Source: Bugula neritina (taxonomy: Eukaryota > Bryozoa > Gymnolaemata > Cheilostomatida > Bugulidae). From it: a stretch of DNA of 64,000 nt. Positions within the stretch are counted from its first letter, which is position 1. Each line of letters starts with the position of its first letter. Below, piece after piece: positions 1-12,302 of this stretch. Under the pieces are notes generated by a model. The model made no database searches. It saw only the letters and a program-made list of their open reading frames with translations, and had not been told where the DNA came from. The stretch covers positions 5,619,722 to 5,683,721 of the forward strand of contig OZ037766.1 of NCBI GenBank assembly GCA_964035545.1, written 5' to 3'. Made by a program: the position numbers and the translations under genes.

Positions 1-1788
1 AGCTCTTCCATAGATTTCCACAATTACGATTATATAAACAAATGACTATTATATTATTAAAGTTGGATTACACATAATGTAACTGCTTCCTATATTATAC
101 TATTAAGCAAAGCTGCATATCCATCATATAACAATACTGCAGTTATATAATGATACTGATAGTTGTATTGACTGGAATACAAAGCTGTAGCAGGTGTCGT
201 TGAAAAAAATATACCAGTAAAACTACCTTGCTTAGCTTTTAAGTATGTTTTGCTATTTTCCTATGCTATGCTGTATTTCAAACAATTACAACACTTACAT
301 AGCCAGGTGAGAGTCTGCATCCCATTGCATGAAAACAGTATGATGCAACTTATGTTAATTTGATTTTCAACAAATCTTCAAACACCTTTTCCTCTGCCGC
401 CCCCCCTTCCGACAATCACCTATGTTATAGCCTAAGAATCTTGTGAATTTTAAGGTTATGGACAAAGGGTAACAAAGGACAGAGCTGATAAGCATACTAA
501 GAAAAAGAAAAGAAACCCACAGAACAAATTATGCTGCTGCTTACCAACTAAAGGTAAATGTTTAGCAAATGTGTAGCATAACGCCTAAAGTACAATTCTC
601 TTCGGATATTATCAGTCAAATTGTTGCCACACAGCATACAGTTGATTATTAGCCCAAATAATGCATTGAAAAGCACTAATATATTTCTAAATTGTTTCAG
701 TAAATGATGAATTTGAAGCTCGAACAAGTGAACAGCTCAATGATAAAGGTGACTCGACAAGTGACTGGGAACAATATTTTAGTAGCGGAGGGCTACACAT
801 GAGAAGATATCGATACTGATTAGGTTTTGGAGTTATCTTCCTTTGCCATATCATCATACTTTACAAAAATAATTATTTATACTTCATGAACTACAAGTAG
901 ATGAAATGACAGCATAGTTTACTTCTAATCTCACTTCTATTCCCTCTTGTCTGTTTTAAGCAGGTCACACAGTTTAGAAATGCACACGTCAAGAAAAAAG
1001 CATATAATTATATAATTTTTGAAAATTCATGGATGATATAAGATATATAGATAGCACTTGATATTGTAAATTTAAATGAAGTCAATCGTTTAACACCTTT
1101 ACTATTGGTATCATTGAGAAAGCTTGAGGTTTACTTATAATACTAATAGACATGAGAAAATGCAATAGTAGCATTTCTTATAGAGAAAAATTTTATTGTG
1201 GAAGCCTAGATGAAATTTCAATAATATTGTCTGTTTAAGATTTTTATAACATAGAATAGAATTTATTTTTATATTGCAAATATTTTATGTTAGAGAGATT
1301 AAGTAATTCCCAAACTTTCCACTACCCAATTGCTAGGTGTTAGATGGCTTAGTGGATAAAAATAATGACAATAGTTAGATTTTTATAAAAATAAATTAGA
1401 TAATAAAACCAGCTTTATAATAAAAGCTAGCTGCTGTTTGGCACCAACTATTGCAAGTAAAAAGAGTACAGAAATATTTATTACATAACACATAGCACTT
1501 AGAAGATATGGTGCTATGCACTATAATATTATATATGCATCAATATCAATAAATGAATTTTATATAATAACTGTTGATAGACATTGCCACCCATTGATTA
1601 GCAAACCAGCTGATTATGCAGTGTCATTCAAGCATAACAATATTAAGACAAAAAGTAAGCTAAGAAATCAATGGCCAATTGCCTGAAGGTTTCTTGAGTG
1701 CTGCCTCAAGCTACCCAATATTCTGTTAGTTATCATACACTTTATAAATTAATCATATATCGGAAGTTATGATGCGCAGCAAAGACAT
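1..1788. other. AT-rich non-coding DNA downstream of CACNB
   Basis: No open frame or exon recognisable as a known family was found on either strand. The stretch is AT-rich single-copy-looking sequence past the CACNB stop codon, so part of it should be the 3' UTR of that gene. A pyrimidine-rich run lies near 390-410. I see no RNA gene. Confidence 0.6.
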
Positions 1789-2787
1789 TTACATCTCTAT
1801 ACTGCCTCTTCGTTCATTACCTCTGCTGTTGTAATTTGAGTGATAATCGTCGGAGTAATACGTTCTGGTGTTGTACTGCTGTGGCTCTTCCCTTCGCTGA
1901 TAGTCGTAATAATCATCATAATACTCGTCTGGATGGGGTGGGCTCTCCATTTCATTGTACCCCTCCGGCTCTCTATACTGATTACCGTGATAGGCTCTAA
2001 ATGAGTCTTGCTCATCACCATAGCCTTGCGACCTGCCTGCATTGCCATGCGGTTGAGAGGGAGGGTAACCAGCCTCACCGTCTCCCCAATGCTGTCCATG
2101 AGAACTGTTTCTAAACTCATCCTGTGTATACAGAGTACGAGTGTCATGAGGGACGTTGTGGTTGAATCTATCTTGAACTGTGATTTCTGGGTGGTCCAAG
2201 TCAAAATCGCTGTATCGGTGGGGCTGACCAAATGCGTTTACACTCGAGCTGTGGGGGTGGGGGCTGTGAAGAATTTCCGGATGATCAACTGGTGCGAATG
2301 GAGACGGGTGTACATCGTGGTAGCCGTGATCTTGTGCATGCACACCGTAACTATTGTTCTCACCATACATGTTGGAAGCAGATGGGTTTCTTTCGTGGGA
2401 ATTCCTGTGCTGATCGTAAACACCACCATGATACTGGTTTGCCTGTTGATTACTAGGATTAGTGTTGTAAGCGGATGCTGATGCTGACAGACTTCCTGCA
2501 TAGCTTGACTGACCCCCAGTTGACCTTGCCGGTGTATTTATAGAACCGTACTGTTGGTGACCGACAACTCCTCCTGTTAACGAGTGATTCGTTCCATTAG
2601 TCTGGGCGTGAGATGCAGCGACTAAATGGTTAGGAATTTGCTGGCTGAGATTGTTGCCAGAGTACTGACTGTGATGAGGATGGGCAGTGTTGGGGTGTGC
2701 CGCTCTATAATATGCTTCTAGATACTCAGCTAAATGTTCACAAGCATCGTCCAGCTTATTCTCGTCCAGTACTACATCAATCATATC
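1789..2787 (-). other. CACNB: CACNB last exon: end of GK domain plus long H/S/Y/N-rich tail
   Basis: Single 999-nt exon. The first 30 or so residues are the conserved beta-subunit helix. The other roughly 300 residues are low-complexity, dominated by H, S, N, G, Q, Y and P, with an acidic tyrosine-rich segment ([14 protein letters not shown]) and an end [11 protein letters not shown]. Family members often have an unordered, poorly conserved C-tail. The acidic-Tyr-then-RNRG-like pattern loosely resembles the end of vertebrate beta tails (inference). It is open over its whole length, which supports coding. Confidence 0.9.
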
Positions 2788-5700
2788 CTACAAATTAAAT
2801 TGTATTAGTAGCGTTGATTGTGATAATGATAGTAAATATACGTCTATTTAAAGGAAAAGAAGTAATAGCAAGTCGTTGTTATTTATATCTAGAGGTCATT
2901 GTTATTTATACCAATATTTTCTGCAAGCAGATTGAATTAACCAATAAGAATTCAGATGACAGAATGATTTTCTGCCTACTAGAAGCTCAAACAACTATGT
3001 CATACAAGCTTCACTGATAGCCTCATTCTGACTAAAATATTAGCCACTCACAGGAGGACAAGTGTTCAACTTTTCTGTAGCAATGAGCTGCACATTCATG
3101 TTTCTGACCTGCCTTCCGTCTCTGTTACGGATGAGTCTCTGCATCACCTAAGAGAAACAACACAAGGTTTATCATGTATATGCTATGCTCGAAGGAAATG
3201 TAGTACAGGAAGTGTTATATGTTGGCTACCTACATTACACTCATCTTCAGCACAATCAATATGACGGAGGATAAACGATTTCGTCAAAAAGAGCAAATAA
3301 TGGAGGAATGACAAGTAATTCTAATCTCAGCAATAAATAATCCCATTGCATAGTAACATCAATTTGAATTAATGAAAATATAAACTACAAAGTTACAATT
3401 TGAACAAGACTAATTAAAATTTGCGATTGTTAATTTTCGAAGAGGCGAATAGAAACTGTATATATTAGCATTTAGCTGCATTTGGAACTTATAAACTTCT
3501 GTATTGATATTCGAGTAAAACAAACACTACAACTACAGAGTAATGGTATACTAACATGTGATACAGGAACACAAACTGACCTTGGAAGAGCCTATCTTAA
3601 GATGAACTATGATGGGTGCCAAAGAGGTCTTGATAACTTGGTTAGGGTGATTGATCGTATCACAATCCAGTACCACCAACTGTAGAGATCGAGCTAGCTC
3701 AAATATTCTCTCCAACTCCGCCTGAACTTCAGCTGAAAATTGAAATCATTTGTCTAAAGAACTGCAAATACAACATCAAATATACAACACAATAATCTAT
3801 GCCAGTGGATACAAATATGAACTTGAAGCAAGGAAAAAATCAACTCGTACATAAAAAACCAACGCAAGTTTATAGTCACTATCTCTGTGAGAACCCCTGA
3901 TTAAAAGGGTTTTAAAATCGAGCTAAGGACTTATTAGTGGGGTTCAAACCTATGACCTTGTGTTTACTAGACAACTTACATAGATTAATTTTAAAAAGCA
4001 TTTTATTAGATAGTAGAGCATGACCCTCACCTAAACTTCCTCTGTTGCCGGAGCGTTCTACGACTGCCCGTTTAGTTGGGCTGTTTAGTAGAGACCTCTT
4101 AGCCAGAGCTATGTCCACGCTCACTCTGGTCACAACGATTCTGTTGGTAAACCTTTTCTTCAGGAAATCGAATATTGGTTTCTGCATCATATCGGTGACT
4201 TCGAAGCCCTTGAGTGCCGGCCCACATATGATGACTGGCCTCATTGATGGTACCACGTCGTACGGTTGCATCATCTGCACCTTCAACACAACTATTCCGT
4301 CAATACTCATTAATAATGAAAGCAGCCGATGTTCAAAAATTTGGAAAAAAATACCCAAACTCCGGAAATCATCATGCTTCCCGATATCTTGTAACATGTA
4401 AACAGCACATGACATACTTTTTTGAAAAATCCAGTCCGTTTGCCAGCCTCCCAGTCTCTGCCTGGCGTGGCGGATGGTTTGGATTGAGAAGTTGGCTTTG
4501 TCTTAGTGGTTGGTTGGTCGGAGGTCTGTGCGGTATTTCCTGAGTCATTGGAGTCCATCGAAGTACCTGGAGATGAGCAAACAAGCAGCACTACAGTGTC
4601 TGTGTGAGTCAAAGAATCTACATGTACGTCTGCAAACAGTACGTCTGCAAACAGTACGTCTGCAAACAGTACGTCTGCAAACAGTACGCCTGCAAACAGT
4701 ACGTCTGCAAACATTACGTCTGCAAACAGTACGCCTGCAAACAGTACGTCTGCAAACAGAAAGTAGTCTTACCATTAGAATGAGCGTAGTGCGATGCCTT
4801 CTGTATTTTTTCAAACTTTACTGGACTTGGCACAAATCCAACATCACAGTCTTCCTTCACCAGTCGACCAATCCACCAGTCATTGTTGTACTTCTAAAAT
4901 GTTCAAGAACCATGATAAAACATACTTAGCAACTGAATGTTTTGTAAGTATGATCACTTGGGGTATTCATGTAAATAAACAGCAGCTGCTATAACATTTA
5001 TATCAACATATTATAAAGCAACACGTTATGTAACTATTAAAAATAAACAATTAAGTTTAAATAACAAATAGTTGTAAATGCATGATCTTACAAAATATAT
5101 TATGTTATAAAACATATAATATATAAACATGTATCTACAGTATATATGTGATAAAACATACTATAAATAAACTATATCTATTGTACAATATACTATACAT
5201 AAATTTTATCTAAAAACCAATCAAGCCATAAGCCACATAATAAACATATGGGTTATGACACAAGTTATTTTTAAAATTAAATTTTATTTTGAGCAACCAT
5301 TAATTGTTATTAAACATTCTTACTATCTTAATGCATATTTCATTGTGATATATAATATTACATTCTCTTATATATAAATACTATATATTGTAAAACTCTT
5401 TAAGAAATACAGCATTTGTGTGAAAACTGGTTGCATTGCCTCACCTCCTTAATATGAAGGAATTCTTTTGGCCCGAAGCTAATATAGTGACCTTTTAGTG
5501 GGGAATCGTCTTCCAGTGATCCATCGTAGGAAATATTAGTCTTGACAGCAAACTTTACCGGTTTTACCTATAAAGGTAGAATAGAACAATCTACTATAAT
5601 ACTATAGTCATGTGGGAAAGAGAGAGTTGATTTAGTACAAACTAACAGGCTGCAATATAATTCATAATTTACAGTCTCAGTCTATAAACTCGCATTGATA

Positions 5701-8700
5701 AAACCAAACAGGAAATGAGGTAGTTTCCAATAGTTTGCTATCTATGGTCTGCTTCAGAAAATATTAGTGATAAGGAGTTGAACTTTTGTCTATATTTTTC
5801 GTAGAAGTAATCGTATTACAATTGTGGCCATCCTTTAAGTAAAAAGTTGCCAACTATCTTGGGACGGATGGATGACAATTTATAGCTAAGGATTCACTTG
5901 AACTTATATGCTACCGACTCAGATAATTAGATTCTACTTTCTTAGAACACATAATTGTATTTGTTGTTAAGAGGTGATCTAAGGTCAGCTAAAATTAGCA
6001 GCAAAAACAATGCGCACAGTCCAGGATAAGTACAATAACTCAATGTTGGTTAATATATGTTTAACATAATTTAATTTAGTACTAAAATTTTTAATGTATT
6101 ATGGGAGTTATCTGCTCGCAAAAACAGTATTCATATTGTGGCAGTCGCTCTATCATCCTATCAGTTTGACAATCCATTGAAAATAGTATTTTTAAAATCC
6201 ACAAAAAGTGGTGATAGTACGCAATGCTTTCTTCAACAGATACAATTGTGCCACGGACTTGAATGCTCCAAATTTCATGCCATGGATATTTGGGTCAACC
6301 AGGAAGAAAAGGAACTTTTTAAGTGCCGTAAAAGTAATTTCTGGTGAATAAAAACTAACAAATTACTAGTTGAAGAATTACCTGCAAGCCATAACTCACT
6401 ACGTGATAGTTGACTGGGAAATTTACAACAAAAAAAATCCCAAAAACAAATAATAAATAAAGAGAAACATATTACGTATTGAACCACTTGATGGCTTATA
6501 ACTTTTGTCTATCCAGGAATAGATTTTGCATCATACAAAATACAAGCAGTTTCAACATTGCTATTTGTTACACTTGCAATAGCACAGTGTACAATGCCAT
6601 CTCTATACATTATTAGCAGACTATCAACCAAGTTCCAAGGTACGGTTATTGATTTGTTCGATCAATTACGGAGTACAGAGTACCATTATGCATACACAAG
6701 CTACATATATTATCCATAAGCATCAGTCAAATGCATTAATATATTCAACCAATTCAACTCGGCAAAATCAAATCCAAAATAACAGGTTGCATTCTCTGAA
6801 GAGATAGGCTTTAGCATAGCTTCAGTACCTCAGATATTGTAGCTTGAAAACTAGTTGGTTTGCGGTAAGAACCAAACATTAGAAATTAAGTTTGATGTCT
6901 ATTCTACATTTCATCAGAAATTACAGAATAATGTAACTGAGACTAACGACGTTTATAACATGAAAGCCCCATATAACTATTTTCTCCTGCACCATAAATG
7001 TATTAATTGAGTGACATTTAAAAATGTCATATATTTGAAAGGGAGAAGTAATTAAGAAAAAATGTTGCTGTCCCATAAACCAACATTTGTAACACTGCAT
7101 GTAGTTCTCAATACACTGCATGGCCATACTATTCTAGAGCAAGCTTATTTTAGAAGGGAGAGCATCTATGTAATAATTTAAACTGGCAAACTCATTCAAA
7201 CTCTACACAAAGATACAATAACATGCTCAAAACTTTCAAAATTATCTTAAAAATAATGTCCAAATTACCCACATATTACTTATATATGAGGTAACATTTC
7301 AATATGCTGGCTGAAGCAGATAAAGAGATGAGAGACTAACCCTCGCCAACTCCAGTGCTTCAAAAGCTAGAAATTCCTCAGTTTGGAGCTCACCATTAGG
7401 TGGGGCAATGTTAGGTTTGTGGACAGGGGCTATGTGAGGAGAGGGCTGAGTTTGGTGAATGTGCTCATTTCCGCTAGGCCTGTTGTAAGAGGCGGCGTTG
7501 TGAGGGGAAGACATGTGACTTCCATTAGACTCCACGGAATCCTTATAAAGATACAATTCTTCTATAATTCTCATCAATATAAGTGATAACAACGTAATAT
7601 ATTTATTGTAAAAGTTATATGTGTGTTTGAAGTTGGGGTCACAGAAACTAAACAAGGCACCCTGGAAACATTTTATAAGGGGTGCAACAGTCCAGCTATA
7701 TAACATATCTAATACAGACTTGATGATAATGGGGCTAAAAATTCCAATCTTTGCTGCTTAATAATTATAAAATAAAACTGAAATAACAGGAAGGTCAATT
7801 ATTTCACATTTTAATCAGTTGTTACTTCTTATGCTCCAATTGTTGACTGGAATAAAATTGGTGTAATAAAACACATTAAGTAGTTTTATCCATTTTCCTA
7901 TTTGTGTTTAGTGGTGCTAGCATAGCAAAATAATCTTTATACAACCCAAGGCTGTGAAAATGCCTAAAATTTCTAAGAGTCAAACATCATTTATAAATAA
8001 AAAATAACAAGTTAAAACATTCTAAAGAGGCAAGTATATTTCGAACTAGCTAATAGAATACTATAACTTATTATATACATGCATAGCTACTGTAATAGAA
8101 TAGGCTGCTGTCAACTAGAAGCAAAATGAATACATAGTGGCATGATATGTACTAATCAATAACATGCTTTAGTTTATATCCACAAGTAGGTAATGTACTA
8201 AACTAGCCAGGAGCTGTTTCAGAGCAAATGGTTAAGGAATTATGGCTTCATAAAATTGATGACATAAATACCGACAGCAACTAAGCAAGCTACTGCTGAC
8301 TAGAAAGTTGAACTGCTGACTTCCATTTTATTATGCTAAAAATTAAAACTGGCATCAACACAATATTATTATACAACAATAATTATTAATACAAACAACC
8401 AGTTCCCACATGATTTTCTTCTATGACTTCTTAGCAATCTAAGATTGCTATTCATGGGCTAATTTGGAGAATTTTTAAATCAAGATATAACTAACACCAG
8501 CTGTTTGAAATAAAATAATCATAAAAAATCATACAGTAGACTCTTTTGGTAGGCTGGAATACAGCACATCCTTATTCATCACATAAGACACTATATTAAA
8601 TCTTTGACAGTTAAAATATGGCATTGAATACACAATTTATGCAAGTCTAATCATATACAAATCTATCAGCTCCTACAATATTTAAAATTATGAATCAGAT

Positions 8701-8834
8701 GATTATTTTTTTATCAAATAAATAACACAGATTAGCAAACAATGTAAAAGTCACCATCTAAATAGTATTGAGTGATCTAAAAGTGTTGAGTTAAACAGAA
8801 AAGTTAGAAAAATTCTACTTACGAAATGATTCAT
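1789..8834 (-). CDS. CACNB: Voltage-gated calcium channel beta subunit (CACNB family)
   Basis: Cytosolic beta subunit that binds the alpha1 I-II linker and controls trafficking and gating of high-voltage-activated calcium channels. Exons, 5' to 3' on the minus strand: 8834-8823, 7541-7341, 5567-5445, 4893-4773, 4566-4418, 4280-4031, 3732-3581, 3147-3052, 2787-1789. They sum to 2103 nt, giving 700 aa. Visible in order: N-terminal linker rich in H, P, N and S; SH3 half ([10 protein letters not shown]..., then [13 protein letters not shown]); HOOK linker ending GKRTGFFKK; guanylate-kinase-like domain ([52 protein letters not shown]); and the beta-family end [21 protein letters not shown] long unique tail follows. 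The first exon codes only MNHF; it has an upstream in-frame TGA and a good GTAAGT donor, but it is the least certain part and other first exons are possible. Identity of the core is very secure. Confidence 0.93.
4624..4760. repeat. 15-bp minisatellite in CACNB intron
   Basis: About nine tandem copies of a 15-bp unit (plus strand ACGTCTGCAAACAGT, with T/C variation). In the sense of the gene each unit reads TTTGCAGACGTACTG and so carries a 3' splice-site-like TTTGCAG. The array begins 12 bp inside the intron after the donor at 4773. The true acceptor lies beyond it at 4567. Confidence 0.95.
5568..7340 (-). other. CACNB: CACNB intron
   Basis: AT-rich intron between the exon at 7341-7541 and the SH3 exon at 5445-5567. 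I found no exon with usable splice sites and family similarity here. Vertebrate beta genes carry alternatively spliced exons near the HOOK region, but none is evident in this interval. Confidence 0.6.
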
Positions 8835-11800
8835 ATTAAATATACTTTTTCCCCAGAAATAATATCAAGTGAAGATGGTAATCCGTCAGAAATAAAGAGT
8901 AAAATGATCAACAAGATTTAAACAAGAGAAAAGTAGAACTAGCTAAGACTATGTTAGTATTGATAGCATTAGTAGTGACAAAGAGAGCCCGTTGATGATA
9001 TTACTAACTGTCATTGTTTATATTAAGTGAGTGACAATTGCCAGCAGTTAGACATTTATTCTTAACTCATCAATAAAGAGTAGGCAGTATCAATAATAAA
9101 ATGGTTATGACTTGCATTGTAATCCGTCACGGATCTATAAGTTTACAAAACAGTATAATATGACGACAATCACTTATCATAATATAAGCTTGCGCCTCCA
9201 CTAAAGGCAAAAGTGTAAGAGAGAATTGATTTTTTTCAATGACCTCTATCATAGTTTACAACAGCTGTGAGAGTAAATATAACAAAAAGCGGTTACCGAG
9301 TTCATTAAACACAGATGATATTTAATAGATTAATATATACTAATACATTGAGTTATACCCATGATAGATATCCGAGTAAAGGGTACCGCTCAGCCTTCTG
9401 CACGTTGGCTTCCACCATTTTTCTCTAACTGATGTTTTACAGGTTCTAACTCACAGCAGGCATCAATAACCAGTCTGCTATATTTAAATTACAATAAGCA
9501 AGTGACAGCTGCTTCTATCGGCTTCAGTATCGCAGATTAATAATGTAAAGTAACGTTTCTATACATCTCTAATTTATACACTATATTTAAGCTACTGTCA
9601 GGATTCTAATTCTAGTGATTTACTTATTATACTCAATCCCATTATGTCCATCATTTGATTAGAATAAATCAATATGAGAATGCTCTACGGTAATTCCCTT
9701 TGTGGCAGCAACATTTGATGCCGGACAAATTTGTGAGTCTTGGTCTCAGGAGTACACCAAAGCAAACATTTGCAGAAGTTTGACCGTTTTTACTGAAATA
9801 GCTTAGCGCAATAGAATATGCAGTGTGTTGCAACACCTGCAAATCATTGATTGGAAAATTTAAATGTTGTATAACACAGGATTGAAAAAGTTGACTTGTG
9901 TTATTTTTCCTAAGAAGCTAGTGTACTTTTACTAGAAAAACAATTTAGATATTTATTGTAAACAATTGAAGTTTACATAATTTCAAAACAGAATTACAGA
10001 AACTGAATACTAAAATATATATAAATTATACATATTTATGCAATATGCATATATTTAAAGCATTGCAAATCAAGTAATTGGTGCAAAATTACTGTGGTTG
10101 GTGAGCAGTTTTTCAAAAATAAGAGTTGTTTCATCATGATTTTTCACACTATTAGGAAGACAACTCCTTTTGAATTTTCTTAAAATTTGGTTTAGTTTTA
10201 TTTTATTAAATTATACATAATATTATATTTGAAGGCAATGTTTGAGCATTGAAACAGCAAACATCAATCAACTTCACAAACAATAGACCCTTTTCAGAGG
10301 TCTCTAATGTCCGCTTTCCAATTAAGAGTTGTGTTCTCCCTACCTTAAAATTGATAACACATCTTGATCTGATTGAACAAAAATGCACCATCATAAAACT
10401 AAAAATTATCATCTTGTATAGCAGCAGCATGCAAGATGGAGCTTGCAAATCTTATGCTGATTCAGTTTGCAGCAGAATGAATACTACTTAGTAGTAAACT
10501 AATCCGTAATCAATTGTAGCACTAGCTATCAGCTGCATAAAATTATATTTATTTATATTAAATTTAATTGAAAAAATAAAATACATTGGGAAGTACCTTG
10601 ATTTCAAAACATCACGAAAGTTTTTCTTAGTATTTGAGCTACTTGCACCAGAATTGTGAAGCCAAAGCCCAATAGCCATAGCCATAGTAACAGAATCTAC
10701 AATTTAGTTTTGATTTAAAATTCTAGATAAATTTACTAGCTAAAATCCATTCATTCTTCTAGCGAAAGAAAATTTTACAATGCAATATGATTGGCTATTA
10801 CAAAATAATGAAACCAATGAAATGCCGTCTTAAGAAATAGCTCGCTCTAACTAGATCAGTTTAAAACTCTTCTTAAAACTGCCCTTAAGTATTGAAATAA
10901 ATTTAATATTTTTGATTAAACTTTCAAGTCTATTTCTATCCTAGTTTGTTGAAGCTTTTAGAAATATATACTGAATTTAGTTTCAACTTATAATTTATAA
11001 GTCTTTTAGTGTTTAATAAACAAAGCTAGGTTAAAGTCATAGCATGTCAAGTCAATTACAATCACAATGACAATCACTATCAGTATGAGTATCAGTATCA
11101 CTATGAGTATGATCACAGGTCATGGAGTTGGACATGCCCATGACAGGCCATGGTGATACTGATAGTCACCTTCATGGTGGGGATGGTAATCTTTACCGCA
11201 ATGGGCATGCAGTGATGCTGCAGGACTACTTGAGTGAAGTTATAATGTTTAAAAAAACTAACTTAAGGCTAATATTAATATTATGTTGGAGCAAGTTAAT
11301 GTTGTGATCTGACTCTAGTCAGTTTCATGGGCTTAAAAATCTTTTGAAACAACTCAGCATTTCAATGTAAAACTGAATGTTTTAGTTTATAATTTAAATT
11401 ATTGTTATTTATAACTTATCATTATGTAGTGTTAAGTTTTAGATTCAATTTTAATTCTATTGAGTAGTTAATGTTATTATTAAAACAGTTGCAGATATGT
11501 AAATTACCTCTACAGTTAATTAACTGTAAGTAATATATTTTATTGGCCAAGTTGATTGAGTGTATGATTTTGTTTCTGGTACCTTAGCAGTATGATAGGC
11601 AGTATGCTATATTAATACTTGCAGTTAAAGACGATACAAATTTAAACAGCCTACTTTGTGTGACGGAATTGACATTATTGACTGTCATTACATTCACAAA
11701 TGCAGAGTTAGATATCATCAAAACTTCAAGATTATGATAGCTTTTATTTACATAACTCTATTTATAAAGTTGATCTGTTTGAAAAAGCCTGAACTGCAAT

Positions 11801-12302
11801 TACCCATACATTGTAACGTTTGATTGAAGATACCTTATTTGTAACATGTATTGTAGAGGTTATTGCTAAAATACTTTCACATATACTGTTAATAATCACT
11901 ATTTCTACTTTTGGCAAGTTGTCAAGTTTGGTAAAGAATCACAAGTGCAATGCCTTATAATATTTGGTGAGTTTAAATATTAACTGTGAACTTGAAGTTA
12001 GTACCTCCATTTTTTTCTTTTTCAGTTATTCTTAACTCTTTATTTTTAGCTGCTATATTTATTTTTATAATATATGCTTTGCAATTTGGCTTCAACTGTA
12101 ATTTCTTTTTTGTAAATCCTTAGTAATTTGTTAAAAGTTTCAGAAATTTGAATTAAAAATATAAAAGAAAATTTGAACTTTTTAATTCGATTATTAAATT
12201 AGATTTTATGATGTTCAGTAATAATCATGATTTAAAAATACCATTAAAACGCTCTGTGTTTCACCTAGTAAAACGTTATATTAGAACACCTGTATTTGTA
12301 GT
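8835..12302. promoter_or_regulatory. Divergent intergenic region between CACNB and PIGA
   Basis: About 3.5 kb between the proposed first coding exon of CACNB (minus) and the first coding exon of PIGA (plus), so it should hold the 5' regions of both. No conserved protein-coding exon was seen. A low-complexity patch of GTATGAGTATCAGTATCAC-like repeats lies at about 11060-11175. An upstream PIGA exon could be hidden here. Confidence 0.45.
11056..11175. repeat. Low-complexity TATGAGTATCAC-type repeat
   Basis: Imperfect hexamer-like repetition of CAATCA, TATGAG, TATCAG and similar words, including ACAGGTCATGG/ACAGGCCATGG. A similar composition recurs at 62690-63080. A short plus-strand open frame across it is composition, not a gene. 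Confidence 0.6.

Noticed and set aside
2008-2481. Plus-strand open frame of 157 codons over the CACNB last exon
   Set aside because: Antisense shadow of a long coding exon; no start context, domain or splice evidence.
4545-4929. Open frames with VCRRT / VRLQT repeats
   Set aside because: Translation of the 15-bp intronic minisatellite, which is open in several frames because 15 is a multiple of three.
11122-11307. Small plus-strand open frame upstream of PIGA
   Set aside because: Lies in low-complexity repeat; no splice donor joining it in frame to the first PIGA exon was found.
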